A model generated the notes under the pieces. That model was not told the DNA's origin. It was given only the letters and a program-made list of their open reading frames with translations, and ran no database searches. From Patagioenas fasciata (taxonomy: Eukaryota > Chordata > Aves > Columbiformes > Columbidae), in contig NC_092560.1 of NCBI RefSeq assembly GCF_037038585.1, positions 85,545,549-85,609,548 on the forward strand: DNA of 64,000 nucleotides, given 5' to 3'. Position numbers and translations under genes: made by a program. Of the stretch, positions 25,301-36,414 are shown in pieces (positions within the stretch are counted from its first letter, which is position 1; each line of letters opens with the position of its first letter).

Positions 25301-25548
25301 CCGAGCGAGGCACAGCTGGCACAGGCGTGCCCGTGCTCTGGGAAGGCCCTGGGCTGGACTTGGACGACGGCGTCGAACTGGGGAACACAGCAGAGCTCAT
25401 GGTGCCACTGAGCTTGACAGATGCCACCCAGGAGACACGGCGAGAACCGCACACTGTCTGGTGGGTTCCTGCAGGTGCCCCAGGGCCCACCGAGTGGTCT
25501 GGCAACCAGACAGCCAGGGAGGGCACCACAGTGACGCCTTGAGACACG
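22351..25548. other. Intergenic ZNF532-SEC11C, left part
   Basis: Mostly AT-rich unique sequence. It includes a 150-bp CpG-dense patch at 24255-24400, a short CCTT run at 24571-24590 and a smooth, low-CpG segment at about 24620-24790 that could be a conserved non-coding element. No gene seen. Confidence 0.6.
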
Positions 25549-27068
25549 CAGCCACCGCAGCCACCATCAGCCATCGTCAGCCACTGTAGCCACCGCAGCC
25601 ACCACAGCCACCATCAGCCACCGCAGCCACCATCAGCCACCATCAGCCACCATCAGCCACCGCAGCCACCATCAGCCATCATCAGCCACCATCAGCCATC
25701 ATCAGCCACCGCAGCCACCATCAGCCATCGTCAGCCACCACAGCCACCATCAGCCACCGCAGCCACCATCAGCCATCGTCAGCCACCACAGCCACCATCA
25801 GCCACCGCAGCCACCACAGCCACCATCAGCCACCGCAGCCACCATCAGCCACCATCAGCCACCATCAGCCACTATCAGCCACCGCAGCCACCATCAGCCA
25901 TCATCAGCCACCATCAGCCATCATCAGCCACCGCAGCCACCATCAGCCATCGTCAGCCACCACAGCCACCATCATCCACCATCAACCACTGCAGCCACCA
26001 TCAGCCACTGCAGCCACCGCAGCCACCATAAGCCACTACAGCCACCGCAGCCACCATAAGCCACCACAGCCACCATCAGCCACTGCAGCCACCATCAGCC
26101 ACCACAGCCACCATCAACCACCATCAGCCACCGCAGCCACCATCAGCCACTGCAGCCACCATCAGCCACCACAGCCACCATCAACCACCATCAGCCACCG
26201 CAGCCACCATCAGCCACTGCAGCCACCATCAGCCACCACAGCCACCATCAACCACCATCAGCCACCGCAGCCACCATCAGCCACTGCAGCCACCCTCAGC
26301 CACCACAGCCACCATCAGCCACCATAAGCCACCCTCAGCCGCTGCAGCCACCATCAGCCACCGCAGCCACTACAGCCACCATCAGCCACCACAGCCACCA
26401 CAGCCACCATCAGCCACCACAGCCACCATCAACCACCATCAGCCACCGCAGCCACCATCAGCCACTGCAGCCACCATCAGCCACCGCAGCCACCATCATC
26501 CACCATCAGCCACCATCAGCCACCGCAGCCACTACAGCCACCATCAGCCACTACAGCCACCATCAACCACCATCAGCCACTGCAGCCACCATCAGCCACT
26601 GCAGCCACCATCAGCCACTGCAGCCACCATCAGCCACCATCAGCCACCGCAGCCACCATCAGCCACTGCAGCCACCATCAGCCACCATCAGCCACCGCAG
26701 CCACCATCAGCCACCGCAGCCACCATCAGCCACTGCAGCCACCATCAGCCACCATCAGCCACCGCAGCCACTACAGCCACCATCAGCCACCATCAGCCAC
26801 CGCATCCACCATCAGCCACCATCAGCCACCGCATCCACCATCAGCCACCATCAGCCACCGCATCCACCATCAGCCACCATCAGCCACCGCAGCCACCATC
26901 AGCCACCATCAGCCACCATCAGCCACCATCAGCCACCGCATCCACCATCAGCCACCGCAGCCACCATCAGCCACCATCAGCCACCGCATCCACCATCAGC
27001 CACCGCAGCCACCATCAGCCACCATCAGCCACCGCATCCACCATCAGCCACCGCAGCCACCACAGCCA
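25549..27068. repeat. 1.5-kb tandem array of mixed 9- and 10-bp AGCCACC units
   Basis: The array is made of 10-bp units 'agccaccatc' and 9-bp units 'agccaccgc', 'agccaccac' and 'agccactgc', with minor variants (aaccaccatc, atccaccatc, agccatcgtc). Higher-order periods are visible: a 67-bp block repeated three times around 26098-26298, and a 29-bp block (9+10+10) with 'atccaccatc' repeated from about 26794 to 27060. Because unit length varies, no frame stays open. Confidence 0.97.
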
Positions 27069-29297
27069 GGGTGCCTGTCCCTCTGCAGCCGAGCACAGCC
27101 AGGCAGCGCTTCTACTGCTGCCTTTCCGTAGCCCGTGCCATGAAATGGAATAAGCACATAATAAAATAGGGTAAAGGGGAATCCAAACATCCAGAACTGG
27201 GCTCTGAGCGAGTCATCAGAACTAAGCAAAAGCCGCCAGCAGCCAGTTAAGAAACCTTGGCGGCGGGGAGCAGCTCAGGTGCAGCGTTATTTCCAGCAAG
27301 AGCGAATCTGCTGCTGCCTTTCTCCTCTTTACCTCAGGAAGCGCAGTCCTCAGGGATGAGGATGTCAGGAGCAGCTCAGCCTGCCTGTTTGCTGATTTCG
27401 AGCTGCCCATGACGTTCTTCCTACAATTGAAGCAAACACAGAAATAAAGGCAGCTTGCTGGTTTGCAACCAGCACAGCCTGGGAGTCTTTCAAGCAATCT
27501 CAGACTTGCAGTGGCCGGTACTTGGTATCTCCTGCTGGAGGAAGGGCATCTGACTCATCACCACCCAACACTGCAGAAGATGAGTCAGGATTATACAAAT
27601 TCCCTTTAGTTTGTGTAACAACTACTACTTTCTGTGCTGAAAACTTCCTTTTCTGCTGCTGTAAAGATCTCTACCAAACAAAACCCTAAATGTGCACGAT
27701 TAGCAATCTGTCACCCAAAGTGGGGCTGGTCGCTTCGTGCAACCTGTTTTTGGTGCTCGTGGGCTGTGTGCTGCACAGCCGGGGTGCGGCAGGGAGGGTG
27801 GTGAGGCTCTTTGGCTTTGTTCCATGTGAAAGAAACAGTGAGGGGACTGTTATCTCGCTGGAAGGGCCCCCAGTGACAGCGTTCCTGTGGGATGGGAGGC
27901 GGGCGGCAGCCCCCAGCCCCGCTGCGCGGCCTCCTTACCTCCCATCAAATGAGCGTCTCTGCCGTGCAGCAGGGTGGCATTGTCCATGGTAAGGCGTCCG
28001 CTCTGTCACTGGTGACAATACGTGGGTCGGAGTGCGCCTGCTGCCGCCCTGATTAGATTGTGTTTAACGGCAGGCTGCGTGCAGAGATTACAAGCCTGTC
28101 GTGGGCATCGGCTCCTCCAGCATCTGCACCCTTGTCTGCGGGGGCTAATCCACCCACCAGGCCCGGGGCATCTTCGCTCTTTGTCCCTTCACCTCTCAGA
28201 CAAAACATCTTTTCACTAATGAGGAAATACATCTAAGACAATCGCAAAGCACAGACATTATGCCAACAACAGTCTTCAAGAAAAATACCTTGATTTTATT
28301 GAAATGTTTCATCTCTTCTTTTTTTTCTGTCAAAACTATTCCCTAAACATCTCGGTTTTGCGTGGTGCTCGCTCTCCTCCCCCTCAGCTGTATGGTGCAT
28401 GGGAGGAAGGAAAGAGTAAACTTCTGACAACAAAACCGATGCCCAAGTTACAGCAACAGTTAACACAACGCTGAGAAACCACGACTGAAGATGCAGGGAA
28501 CTGGAGATGCGAAGCTCCCGCGCCACGGAGGCGGCGGCAGCGCAGTCCTCGCGTGACGGGCTCGGCCCCACCTGCCCGCACAGCGCAGAGAGCACTGGCT
28601 TTTCACCTGCTGGCGTCGGTTAACGCCGGCAGCGCTAATGCTCAGCCGTGCTCCCCTCAGACCGCTTCACCAGCTGAAGCGTCCCTCGGTGTATGAAAAC
28701 AAAGCTTTCGGGAGTGGCGAGCCCTCCTCAGCTGCTACATTGTGGGGTGTACAGACGTTTGCTGCAGTTTGTAAGGGCTGGCGGTGGGTGTCGGGCACCG
28801 GGTGGGTGCTGGGTCACCCGGAGCAGCCGGCACGCTGCCCAGCCCGGGTTGTCTCAGGGACCTGGTGAGGTCTTTGGGAAAGGCACAGAAACAAGTCAGT
28901 GAGACACTAGTATGCGTGGAAAAGAAGAACACAAACCACGTGGGCAAGTTTTGAATGCATCTTCTTGGGGACACATGGTCACTTATCAGTGGGAAAGGAA
29001 CAGAAAATGACAGCATGGGAGGTCACAATAGCCCCGTGAGGCAGTGTGGAGCCGGCCAGCCGCATTGTGCACAGAGCCACGCTGAGACGCTTTCCAAAAT
29101 GTTCCATTTGCCAGCAACAAAAATGCCCTTGAGAAAGGCTGTGAGGCTGGCGGGGAGGAACAATGAGCAGGAGAAGTGGGACACCGGGCGGGCAGAGCCG
29201 CCTCGTCCCGCACAATCAGCACAGCAGGGGCCGGACGCTCTGCCGGGGAAAGCGATGGGGGCGGTGGGCTGGGGCACGGGGGGGCGAGCGAGAACAT
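27069..29297. other. Intergenic sequence, no gene seen
   Basis: Mixed sequence between two arrays. No exon, RNA gene or complete mobile element was recognised. Small open frames near 27700-27990 and 28955-29300 have no splice or family support. Confidence 0.55.
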
Positions 29298-29400
29298 GCA
29301 CCCCTGCTCCCTGCACCCCTGCTCCCTGCACCCCTGCTCCCTGCACCCCGCACTCTGCTCCCTGCACCCTGCACCCCTGCTCCCTGCACCCTGCTCCCCT
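29298..29400. repeat. Small minisatellite, 15-bp unit (ctgcacccctgctcc)
   Basis: About six to seven imperfect copies of a C-rich 15-bp unit, with truncated copies (ctgcaccctg, gcactctg). Confidence 0.9.
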
Positions 29401-29800
29401 TCATCTGCTCCTCCACAGAGCAGCTCAAGCTGGGGCCCAGCTGTGGTGGGTGCAGCAGAGGACTCAGGATGTGCGAGGGAACCATGTCCTACGAGGAGCA
29501 GAACATTCAAAACTGATAGAACACATGGGTTTAATTCTATCATACAGTGAAACAGTGACACTCGATGCCACAGAAAATTATGAATATCAAGGTTTCAGCA
29601 AGGGTTAAAAGTGTATTTATAGCAAATAAAATTATTTGTGAAGGATTCCTGCAGTGGTTTTGGCTTTGTCAGAGCCTGAGCCAGACAAGCGTTTGGTCGG
29701 ATCCGAGCGGGTATTATCGCCCCTGCATGGTGCAGTGGCCTCCCCGGTACCCCCCATCGGTGACTCGCCCGGAGGGTCCCCGTCCCCGTCCCCGTGCCGG

Positions 29801-30468
29801 CGGGCAGAGCCGGGCAGAGCCGGGCAGCGCCAGGCAGAGCCGGGCAGAGCCAAGCAGAGCCGGGCAGAGCCGGGCAGAGCCGGGCAGAGCCGGGCAGCGC
29901 CAGGCAGAGCCGGGCAGAGCCAAGCAGAGCCGGGCAGAGCCGGGCAGAGCCGGGCAGCGCCAGGCAGAGCCGGGCAGAGCCAAGCAGAGCCGGGCAGAGC
30001 CGGGCAGAGCCAAGCAGAGCCGGGCAGAGCCGGGCAGAGCCGGGCAGCGCCAGGCAGAGCCGGGCAGAGCCAAGCAGAGCCGGGCAGAGCCGGGCAGCGC
30101 CAGGCAGAGCCGGGCAGAGCCAAGCAGAGCCGGGCAGAGCCGGGCAGAGCCAAGCAGAGCCGGGCAGAGCCGGGCAGCGCCAAGCAGAGCCGGGCAGAGC
30201 CGGGCAGAGCCAGGCAGAGCCGGGCAGAGCCAAGCAGAGCCGGGCAGAGCCGGGCAGAGCCGGGCAGCGCCAGGCAGAGCCGGGCAGAGCCAAGCAGAGC
30301 CGGGCAGAGCCGGGCAGAGCCAAGCAGAGCCGGGCAGAGCCGGGCAGAGCCGGGCAGAGCCAAGCAGAGCCGGGCAGAGCCGGGCAGAGCCGGGCAGAGC
30401 CAAGCAGAGCCGGGCAGAGCCAAGCAGAGCCGGGCAGAGCCGGGCAGAGCCGGGCAGAGCCAGGCAGG
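29801..30468. repeat. 10-bp tandem array (cgggcagagc), about 67 copies
   Basis: The array is in perfect 10-bp register for 660 bp. Four main unit types occur: cgggcagagc (A), caagcagagc (B), cgggcagcgc (C) and caggcagagc (D). The block C-D-A-B recurs at least six times, giving a 50-70 bp higher-order period. GGG tracts separated by 7 nt on the plus strand fit the canonical G-quadruplex pattern. All six frames are nearly free of stops; the predicted Gln/Ala/Glu/Pro/Arg repeats are artefacts. Confidence 0.97.
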
Positions 30469-31180
30469 CGCGGGCCGCGTGTGGCTGAGCACGCTCCCCA
30501 GGCTCGTTGCTGAGGGGCGGTCGCAGGTGCACGGCTTCACCCACCCAAGGCCCCTGTTCTCTGTTCTTCCCTCTGTGTATCTGGGGAATTCAGTACAGCA
30601 GGCCTGTTCGGTTTTAAAAGGATTTTTATATAACTCTGACCTTTTCATTCTGTTAATATTACCTTTCTCAGTAGACTCGGCATACACACGCAGCTGCCAG
30701 GCCAGTAATGGGACACAGAACAAACCTATTTTATTTTAAAACCTTTCTCAAATATTGGAGCACTTCGGGAGTCAATTCTTTGTATTTGAATTTCAGATTA
30801 TTAGTAAAAGGTTATCCGTCTAGGCGCCCAGGAGGACAAAGGGTGGGTAATGGAGTGAGAAGATAAATAAGTACAGAACGTGGCAAACGTAGCAGGCACA
30901 AGCGCACCCGACCTACATCGCTGGGCTTTGTGTACAAACAGGGCTCTGGGGCCGGAGCTGGATGCAGGAGCATGAAATAAGGAGCACATCTTGCCTGCTC
31001 CCTGAGTGCTTCTTGCCTTTGAGAACAAACGAATTGTGTCCTCAAAAGTGACCATACAGAGACTGGTTTTAGTGTTACTTCTTCCCTAGCTTTCCTCCCA
31101 TGGGCCGCGGCAGCAGGACACCCTGCGGTGTGGCCAGCGGGCAGGAGGGGACGGCGAGGACAGTGGGGACAGCGGGGAGC

Positions 31181-31284
31181 CGCAGGACCGCGTCACCTCG
31201 TCCCCGCAGGACCGCGTCACCTTGTCCCCACAGGACCGCGTCACCTCGTCCCCGCAGGACCGCGTCACCTCGTCCCCGCAGGAC
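31181..31284. repeat. Small minisatellite, 24-bp unit, about 4.3 copies
   Basis: The unit reads 'cgcaggaccgcgtcacctcg' then 'tccc'. One copy carries C-to-T and G-to-A changes. Confidence 0.93.
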
Positions 31285-32302
31285 AGGCCTGCACAGCAGC
31301 AGGTGCCAGGCCATGGCAAACCCCCCACCACCCGCACGGGCACCGAGCGCACACCGCGCATTCCCTGCTGGCCGAAACGCACCGTGCACCGTGCTCCGCC
31401 CCACTGCTATGGGGTGCTCTGGAAGTGCCTGGTGACGCAAGGCATTGGAAAAGACTCAGATTCACCTGGAAAACGAACCAGAGGCACTACAGCTTGCTTC
31501 TCTGACCCTCAGGTTTCTAATTTGGATAAAAGAGATTTATTTGGAGCAGTAATGTGACTATTAGCAAAATAATCTGAACATTGTATCCTTCACAGATATG
31601 TCCCTTAATGTGATTTGGCAGGAGCCTTTATCCAGTCCGTTTATTTTATTGTCTCAAGTTCTGCTATTTCATATTCAACGATTCCAATACGATGGCAGGG
31701 ATACGGATGCGCTGCGTGATCAGCGTTGCTCCGAGCCCCTCCGCCGCTTGGCTGACAAGGCCACAGCTTGTGTGCCGGATTAATATTGAACGTCAAGTGC
31801 AACGATATTTCCTGCTTTAAGTGACTGTCACTTTCTCAGTTAAAATGCAGAGCAGCTCCTGATGGATGCAATCAGGCTGTAACTGGAGGAGCTACTGTCT
31901 CAAAATAGCTCTTGGTCATTACATTTACATACTGTTGCTGTTAGCAAAACAAGTGGAGCCCTTTCTATGCAGAGAAGCATTCCCGCAGCGAGCCGCACCA
32001 GCCCTGCTCCGGAGGGTTTGCCTCCCCGAGACGTCCCCACACCACGTGCTCCTCTCGGGGATGGCGAGCGCTTTCCAGATGCCCACGGAAGTCAAGGCAC
32101 GAGCACCACGTAGCAGGCGCTGCAGCCAGAGGCCAAGTTCAGCTCACTGAGCTCAGCTCCGGTGCTGTGAGTGGGGCTCTCAAGTGACATCACACCCCCT
32201 TCCTCGTTGTTGGCAGACAGCGTGTCAGCCTCACTTCTCCAGTGCAGGTGAGCAAATGGCAGCTGGTTAGTGAGCGCGATTGTCAGCCAGCTCGGTGCTG
32301 CG

Positions 32303-32477
32303 GGGACAGCAGAGGGACAGCGGAGACACAGCGGAGGGACCAGCGGGGGACAACGGAAGGACAGCAGAGGGATAGTGGGGGACAGCGAAGGGACAGCGGA
32401 GGGACAGCGGAGGGATAGTGGGGGACAGTGAAGGGACAGCGGAGGGACAGCAGAGGGACAGCGGAGGGACAACGAGG
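32303..32477. repeat. Purine-rich minisatellite, roughly 10-11 bp unit (gggacagcgga)
   Basis: An irregular tandem array of 'gggacagcgga' and variants (gggatagtggg, gggacagcaga), strongly purine-rich on the plus strand. A longer block containing 'gggatagtgggggacag' occurs twice. Confidence 0.88.
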
Positions 32478-33138
32478 CACGAGCACATTTTGCAGGTGCA
32501 GACAGCAGCGCTGCCTCTTGGCCTGGATCCCACGGGGACAGTGACACGGTGACAGTGACAGTCTGTGGGCTGATACCCGGCACAACAGGGACAGAGCAGG
32601 GTCGGTGACGATGGAGCTGTCACCAGAGCTGACTGACGGCGAATGCAGAGAGCATTTCAGAGCATTTCCAGTTCGAGGTGAGCTGCTTTTATGCAAAGGT
32701 TTTAGCAGTTTTCGGAGGAAAGGAAACTAATCCCATGAGCCATCTCAGTGTTCTCTCCTCCCCCAGCAAAGAGCCAAACCCAGCAGTTACACAGTTTCAC
32801 CACCAAGAGATTGTTCCTGAATAAGGATTAAATAGTTGCTTTTGTTAGAGTTTTTAGAAACCTTTTACCCGTCTCCTCCTTTGCTCTTGGGCAGTTTTAA
32901 AAAATAAACTCTTTTTCACTTGGAAAGGCCTAAGCACTTTTTCAAGTTGTTTCTGGTTTAGTCAATTCCTCGGGGTAAGGGGACAAAAAGAGAACATTAT
33001 TAGCTAAATTCGACTGGATGTTCGTTCAGCTGGGTCCCTCCCTCTCCGTCCCCTCTCCCCAGAAGAAGGAGTTGTTTCGCAGACGAGCTGTTCCCTGCAG
33101 CACGTCCCCTGTCTGCGCTCAGGTCAGCTGCCCAGGCA

Positions 33139-33185
33139 GCGGCGCGCAGGGCGCGCAGGGCACGCAGGGCGCGCAGGGCACGCCG
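33139..33185. repeat. Short 10-bp tandem repeat (gcgcagggca/gcgcagggcg)
   Basis: About four copies of a 10-bp GC-rich unit. Confidence 0.85.
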
Positions 33186-33324
33186 AGGGCGCTGACTCAC
33201 AACGAGAAACAACCGCACACCGCGGCGCTCTGCTTGGAAACTCCGCCTGTTAACAGATCCCGGACAGGTAACAGGATTCGGGAGAGAAGTTCCGCAAGGA
33301 GTAGGCCACGCATGCCCTAAAGCA

Positions 33325-33500
33325 AAATATCTTTGTACCATTAAAAAATGAAATTAATAAAATATTTTGTAAAAAATAATGTTTGTGTCACCTTTATCTC
33401 ACACTTTGTTATTTTTCGTGTATGTTTTATAACATGCATAATATATTAGTACAGTCACACATTTACGTAATTTATAATTAAGTAAATATACAGATATTGA
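33325..33500. other. AT-rich tract
   Basis: About 175 bp of strongly AT-rich intergenic DNA directly following a GC-rich repeat region. Confidence 0.7.
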
Positions 33501-34327
33501 GGGTGCATGATCACAAGTTTACTGATGGGATGTGCGATCAGCAGCATTTGGGGAGCACCGTGCAGGGCCCTGCAGAACCGGCCCCGAGGGAGCAGGGCGG
33601 CTCGCAAACGCCGTGTGCGGGGCGTCCTCACTGGTGGGGCTGCTGTCCAGCCAGCACCTAACGCCAGGACCGGGGTTTTAGTGAGATAAAGGGCAGACAA
33701 ATTGGAATGCGGCACAGAACCAACAGAGGACACAATGGCAAAATCTGAATGCCCCTCGGAGGCACGCGCTGAAAACAGCAGGTAACTCAGAGCCCTGGTG
33801 AAGCCCTGGGGAAGCGTCTGTGCTTGGGTTTCTCAGTGCCTGGGAAAAGCCTCTCAGAAGAGCGAGACACGCCAGGAGTGCCATTAACAAACAGCATGAA
33901 GGGCTGCATGGCCAGCGACAGGTCACTCTGAGGCCTGCCTGCTGGGTGCCCGATTTTAAGGAACCTTAATGGTACTTCAAAGGCAGAATTGCTTGAGACT
34001 ACTTGGCGTGTGGTCTGACGGAGGCAGACGAAATTACTTCAAAAATAACTTTTAAGAGCGAAGGTGTGCAGCTGGGGTCATGTTCTATAGCTCTGTTCTT
34101 CGCACAGGAAAAACGACCCACGGCACCTCAGTGGATGCTGTGAAATGTGGAAATGACTGAGACTGAGGTGCCAAGGATGACGGAGCCCACGTAACCCACA
34201 CAACGAGGGGACGCGGCCCACAGGCCTCGCTGCGGCAGAGCCGTGGCTGCTCGTTGTCAGACAGCCCGGCGCGCGAGGAGGCTCCCGAGCCGGGTTTGCA
34301 TCGCGGCTGGTCCGGCCCGTGTGGCAG

Positions 34328-36414
34328 CCCAGCTCCGCGCCTCACGGGACAGGACAGGGCCCAGCTCCGCACCTCACGGGACAGGACAGGGCTCAGCTCC
34401 GCACCTCACGGGACAGGACAGGGCCCAGCTCCGCACCTCACGGGACAGGACAGGGCTCAGCTCCGCGCCTCACGGGACAGGACAGGGCTCAGCTCCGCGC
34501 CTCACGGGACAGGACAGGGCTCAGCTCCGCACCTCACGGGACAGGACAGGGCTCAGCTCCGCACCTCACGGGACAGGACAGGGCTCAGCTCGGTGCCTCA
34601 CGGGACAGGACAGGGCTCAGCTCCGCGCCTCACGGGACAGGACAGGGCTCAGCTCCGCGCCTCACAGGACAGGACAGGGCTCAGCTCCGCACCTCACGGG
34701 ACAGGACAGGGCTCAGCTCGGTGCCTCACGGGACAGGACAGGGCCCAGCTCCGCGCCTCACGGGACAGGACAGGGCTCAGCTCCGCGCCTCACGGGACAG
34801 GACAGGGCTCAGCTCGGTGCCTCACGGGACAGGACAGGGCTCAGCTCCGCACCTCACAGGACAGGACAGGGCTCAGCTCCGCGCCTCACGGGACAGGACA
34901 GGGCTCAGCTCCGCGCCTCACGGGACAGGACAGGGCCCAGCTCGGTGCCTCACGGGACAGGACAGGGCTCAGCTCCACACCTCACGGGACAGGACAGGGC
35001 CCAGCTCCGCACCTCACGGGACAGGACAGGGCTCAGCTCCGCACCTCACAGGACAGGACAGGGCTCAGCTCCACGCCTCACGGGACAGGACAGGGCTCAG
35101 CTCCGCACCTCACAGGACAGGACAGGGCCCAGCTCCACGCCTCACGGGACAGGACAGGGCTCAGCTCCGCGCCTCACGGGACAGGACAGGGCTCAGCTCC
35201 GCACCTCACGGGACAGGACAGGGCTCAGCTCCGCACCTCACGGGACAGGACAGGGCTCAGCTCCGCGCCTCACGGGACAGGACAGGGCTCAGCTCCGCAC
35301 CTCACAGGACAGGACAGGGCCCAGCTCCACACCTCACGGGACAGGACAGGGCTCAGCTCCGCGCCTCACGGGACAGGACAGGGCTCAGCTCCGCACCTCA
35401 CGGGACAGGACAGGGCTCAGCTCCGCGCCTCACGGGACAGGACAGGGCTCAGCTCCGCGCCTCACGGGACAGGACAGGGCTCAGCTCCGCACCTCACGGG
35501 ACAGGACAGGGCCCAGCTCCGCACCTCACGGGACAGGACAGGGCTCAGCTCCACACCTCACGGGACAGGACAGGGCTCAGCTCCGCACCTCACGGGACAG
35601 GACAGGGCTCAGCTCCGCACCTCACAGGACAGGACAGGGCCCAGCTCCGCACCTCACGGGACAGGACAGGGCTCAGCTCCACACCTCACAGGACAGGACA
35701 GGGCCCAGCTCCGCACCTCACGGGACAGGACAGGGCTCAGCTCCGCACCTCACGGGACAGGACAGGGCTCAGCTCCACACCTCACGGGACAGGACAGGGC
35801 TCAGCTCCGCACCTCACGGGACAGGACAGGGCTCAGCTCCGCACCTCACAGGACAGGACAGGGCTCAGCTCCACACCTCACGGGACAGGACAGGGCTCAG
35901 CTCCACACCTCACGGGACAGGACAGGGCTCAGCTCCGCACCTCACGGGACAGGACAGGGCTCAGCTCCGCACCTCACAGGACAGGACAGGGCTCAGCTCC
36001 ACACCTCACGGGACAGGACAGGGCTCAGCTCCACACCTCACGGGACAGGACAGGGCTCAGCTCCACACCTCACGGGACAGGACAGGGCCCAGCTCCGCAC
36101 CTCACGGGACAGGACAGGGCTCAGCTCCGCACCTCACAGGACAGGACAGGGCTCAGCTCCGCACCTCACGGGACAGGACAGGGCTCAGCTCCGCACCTCA
36201 CAGGACAGGACAGGGCTCAGCTCCGCACCTCACAGGACAGGACAGGGCTCAGCTCCACACCTCACAGGACAGGACAGGGCCCAGCTCCGCACCTCACGGG
36301 ACAGGACAGGGCCCAGCTCCGCACCTCACAGGACAGGACAGGGCCCAGCTCCGCACCTCACGGGACAGGACAGGGCCCAGCTCCGCACCTCACGGGACAG
36401 GACAGGGCTCAGCT
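34328..36414. repeat. 2.1-kb minisatellite, 32-bp unit, about 65 copies
   Basis: The unit reads 'cagctccgcacctcacggga' then 'caggacagggct'. Copies stay in register with no obvious indels over 2,087 bp (65.2 x 32). Dimorphic sites are cgcacc/cgcgcc/cacacc, cacggg/cacagg and gggctc/gggccc. A 'cggtgc' variant occurs only in the left third (about 34590-34950), while 'ccacac' copies prevail on the right. With no stop codon in the unit in any plus frame, three overlapping frames of 720-888 codons appear; they are not genes. Confidence 0.97.

Larger units (their letters stand above)
30469..34327. other. Intergenic sequence with small repeats, no gene seen
   Basis: It contains the 24-bp array at 31181-31284, the GGGACAG-rich array at 32303-32477, a short GCGCAGGGCA run near 33139-33185 and an AT-rich stretch at 33325-33500. 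Low-CpG sequence at 31560-31870 looks like possible conserved non-coding DNA. No exon recognised. Confidence 0.55.

Noticed and set aside
25549-27068. PRDM9-like or Chi-like recombination motif in the AGCCACC array
   Set aside because: The spacing does not fit the 13-mer consensus, birds are thought to lack PRDM9, and no exact Chi octamer was seen.
29595-30739. Frames of 240-363 codons on both strands
   Set aside because: They result from the 10-bp array; five frames are open at once, which real coding DNA would not show.
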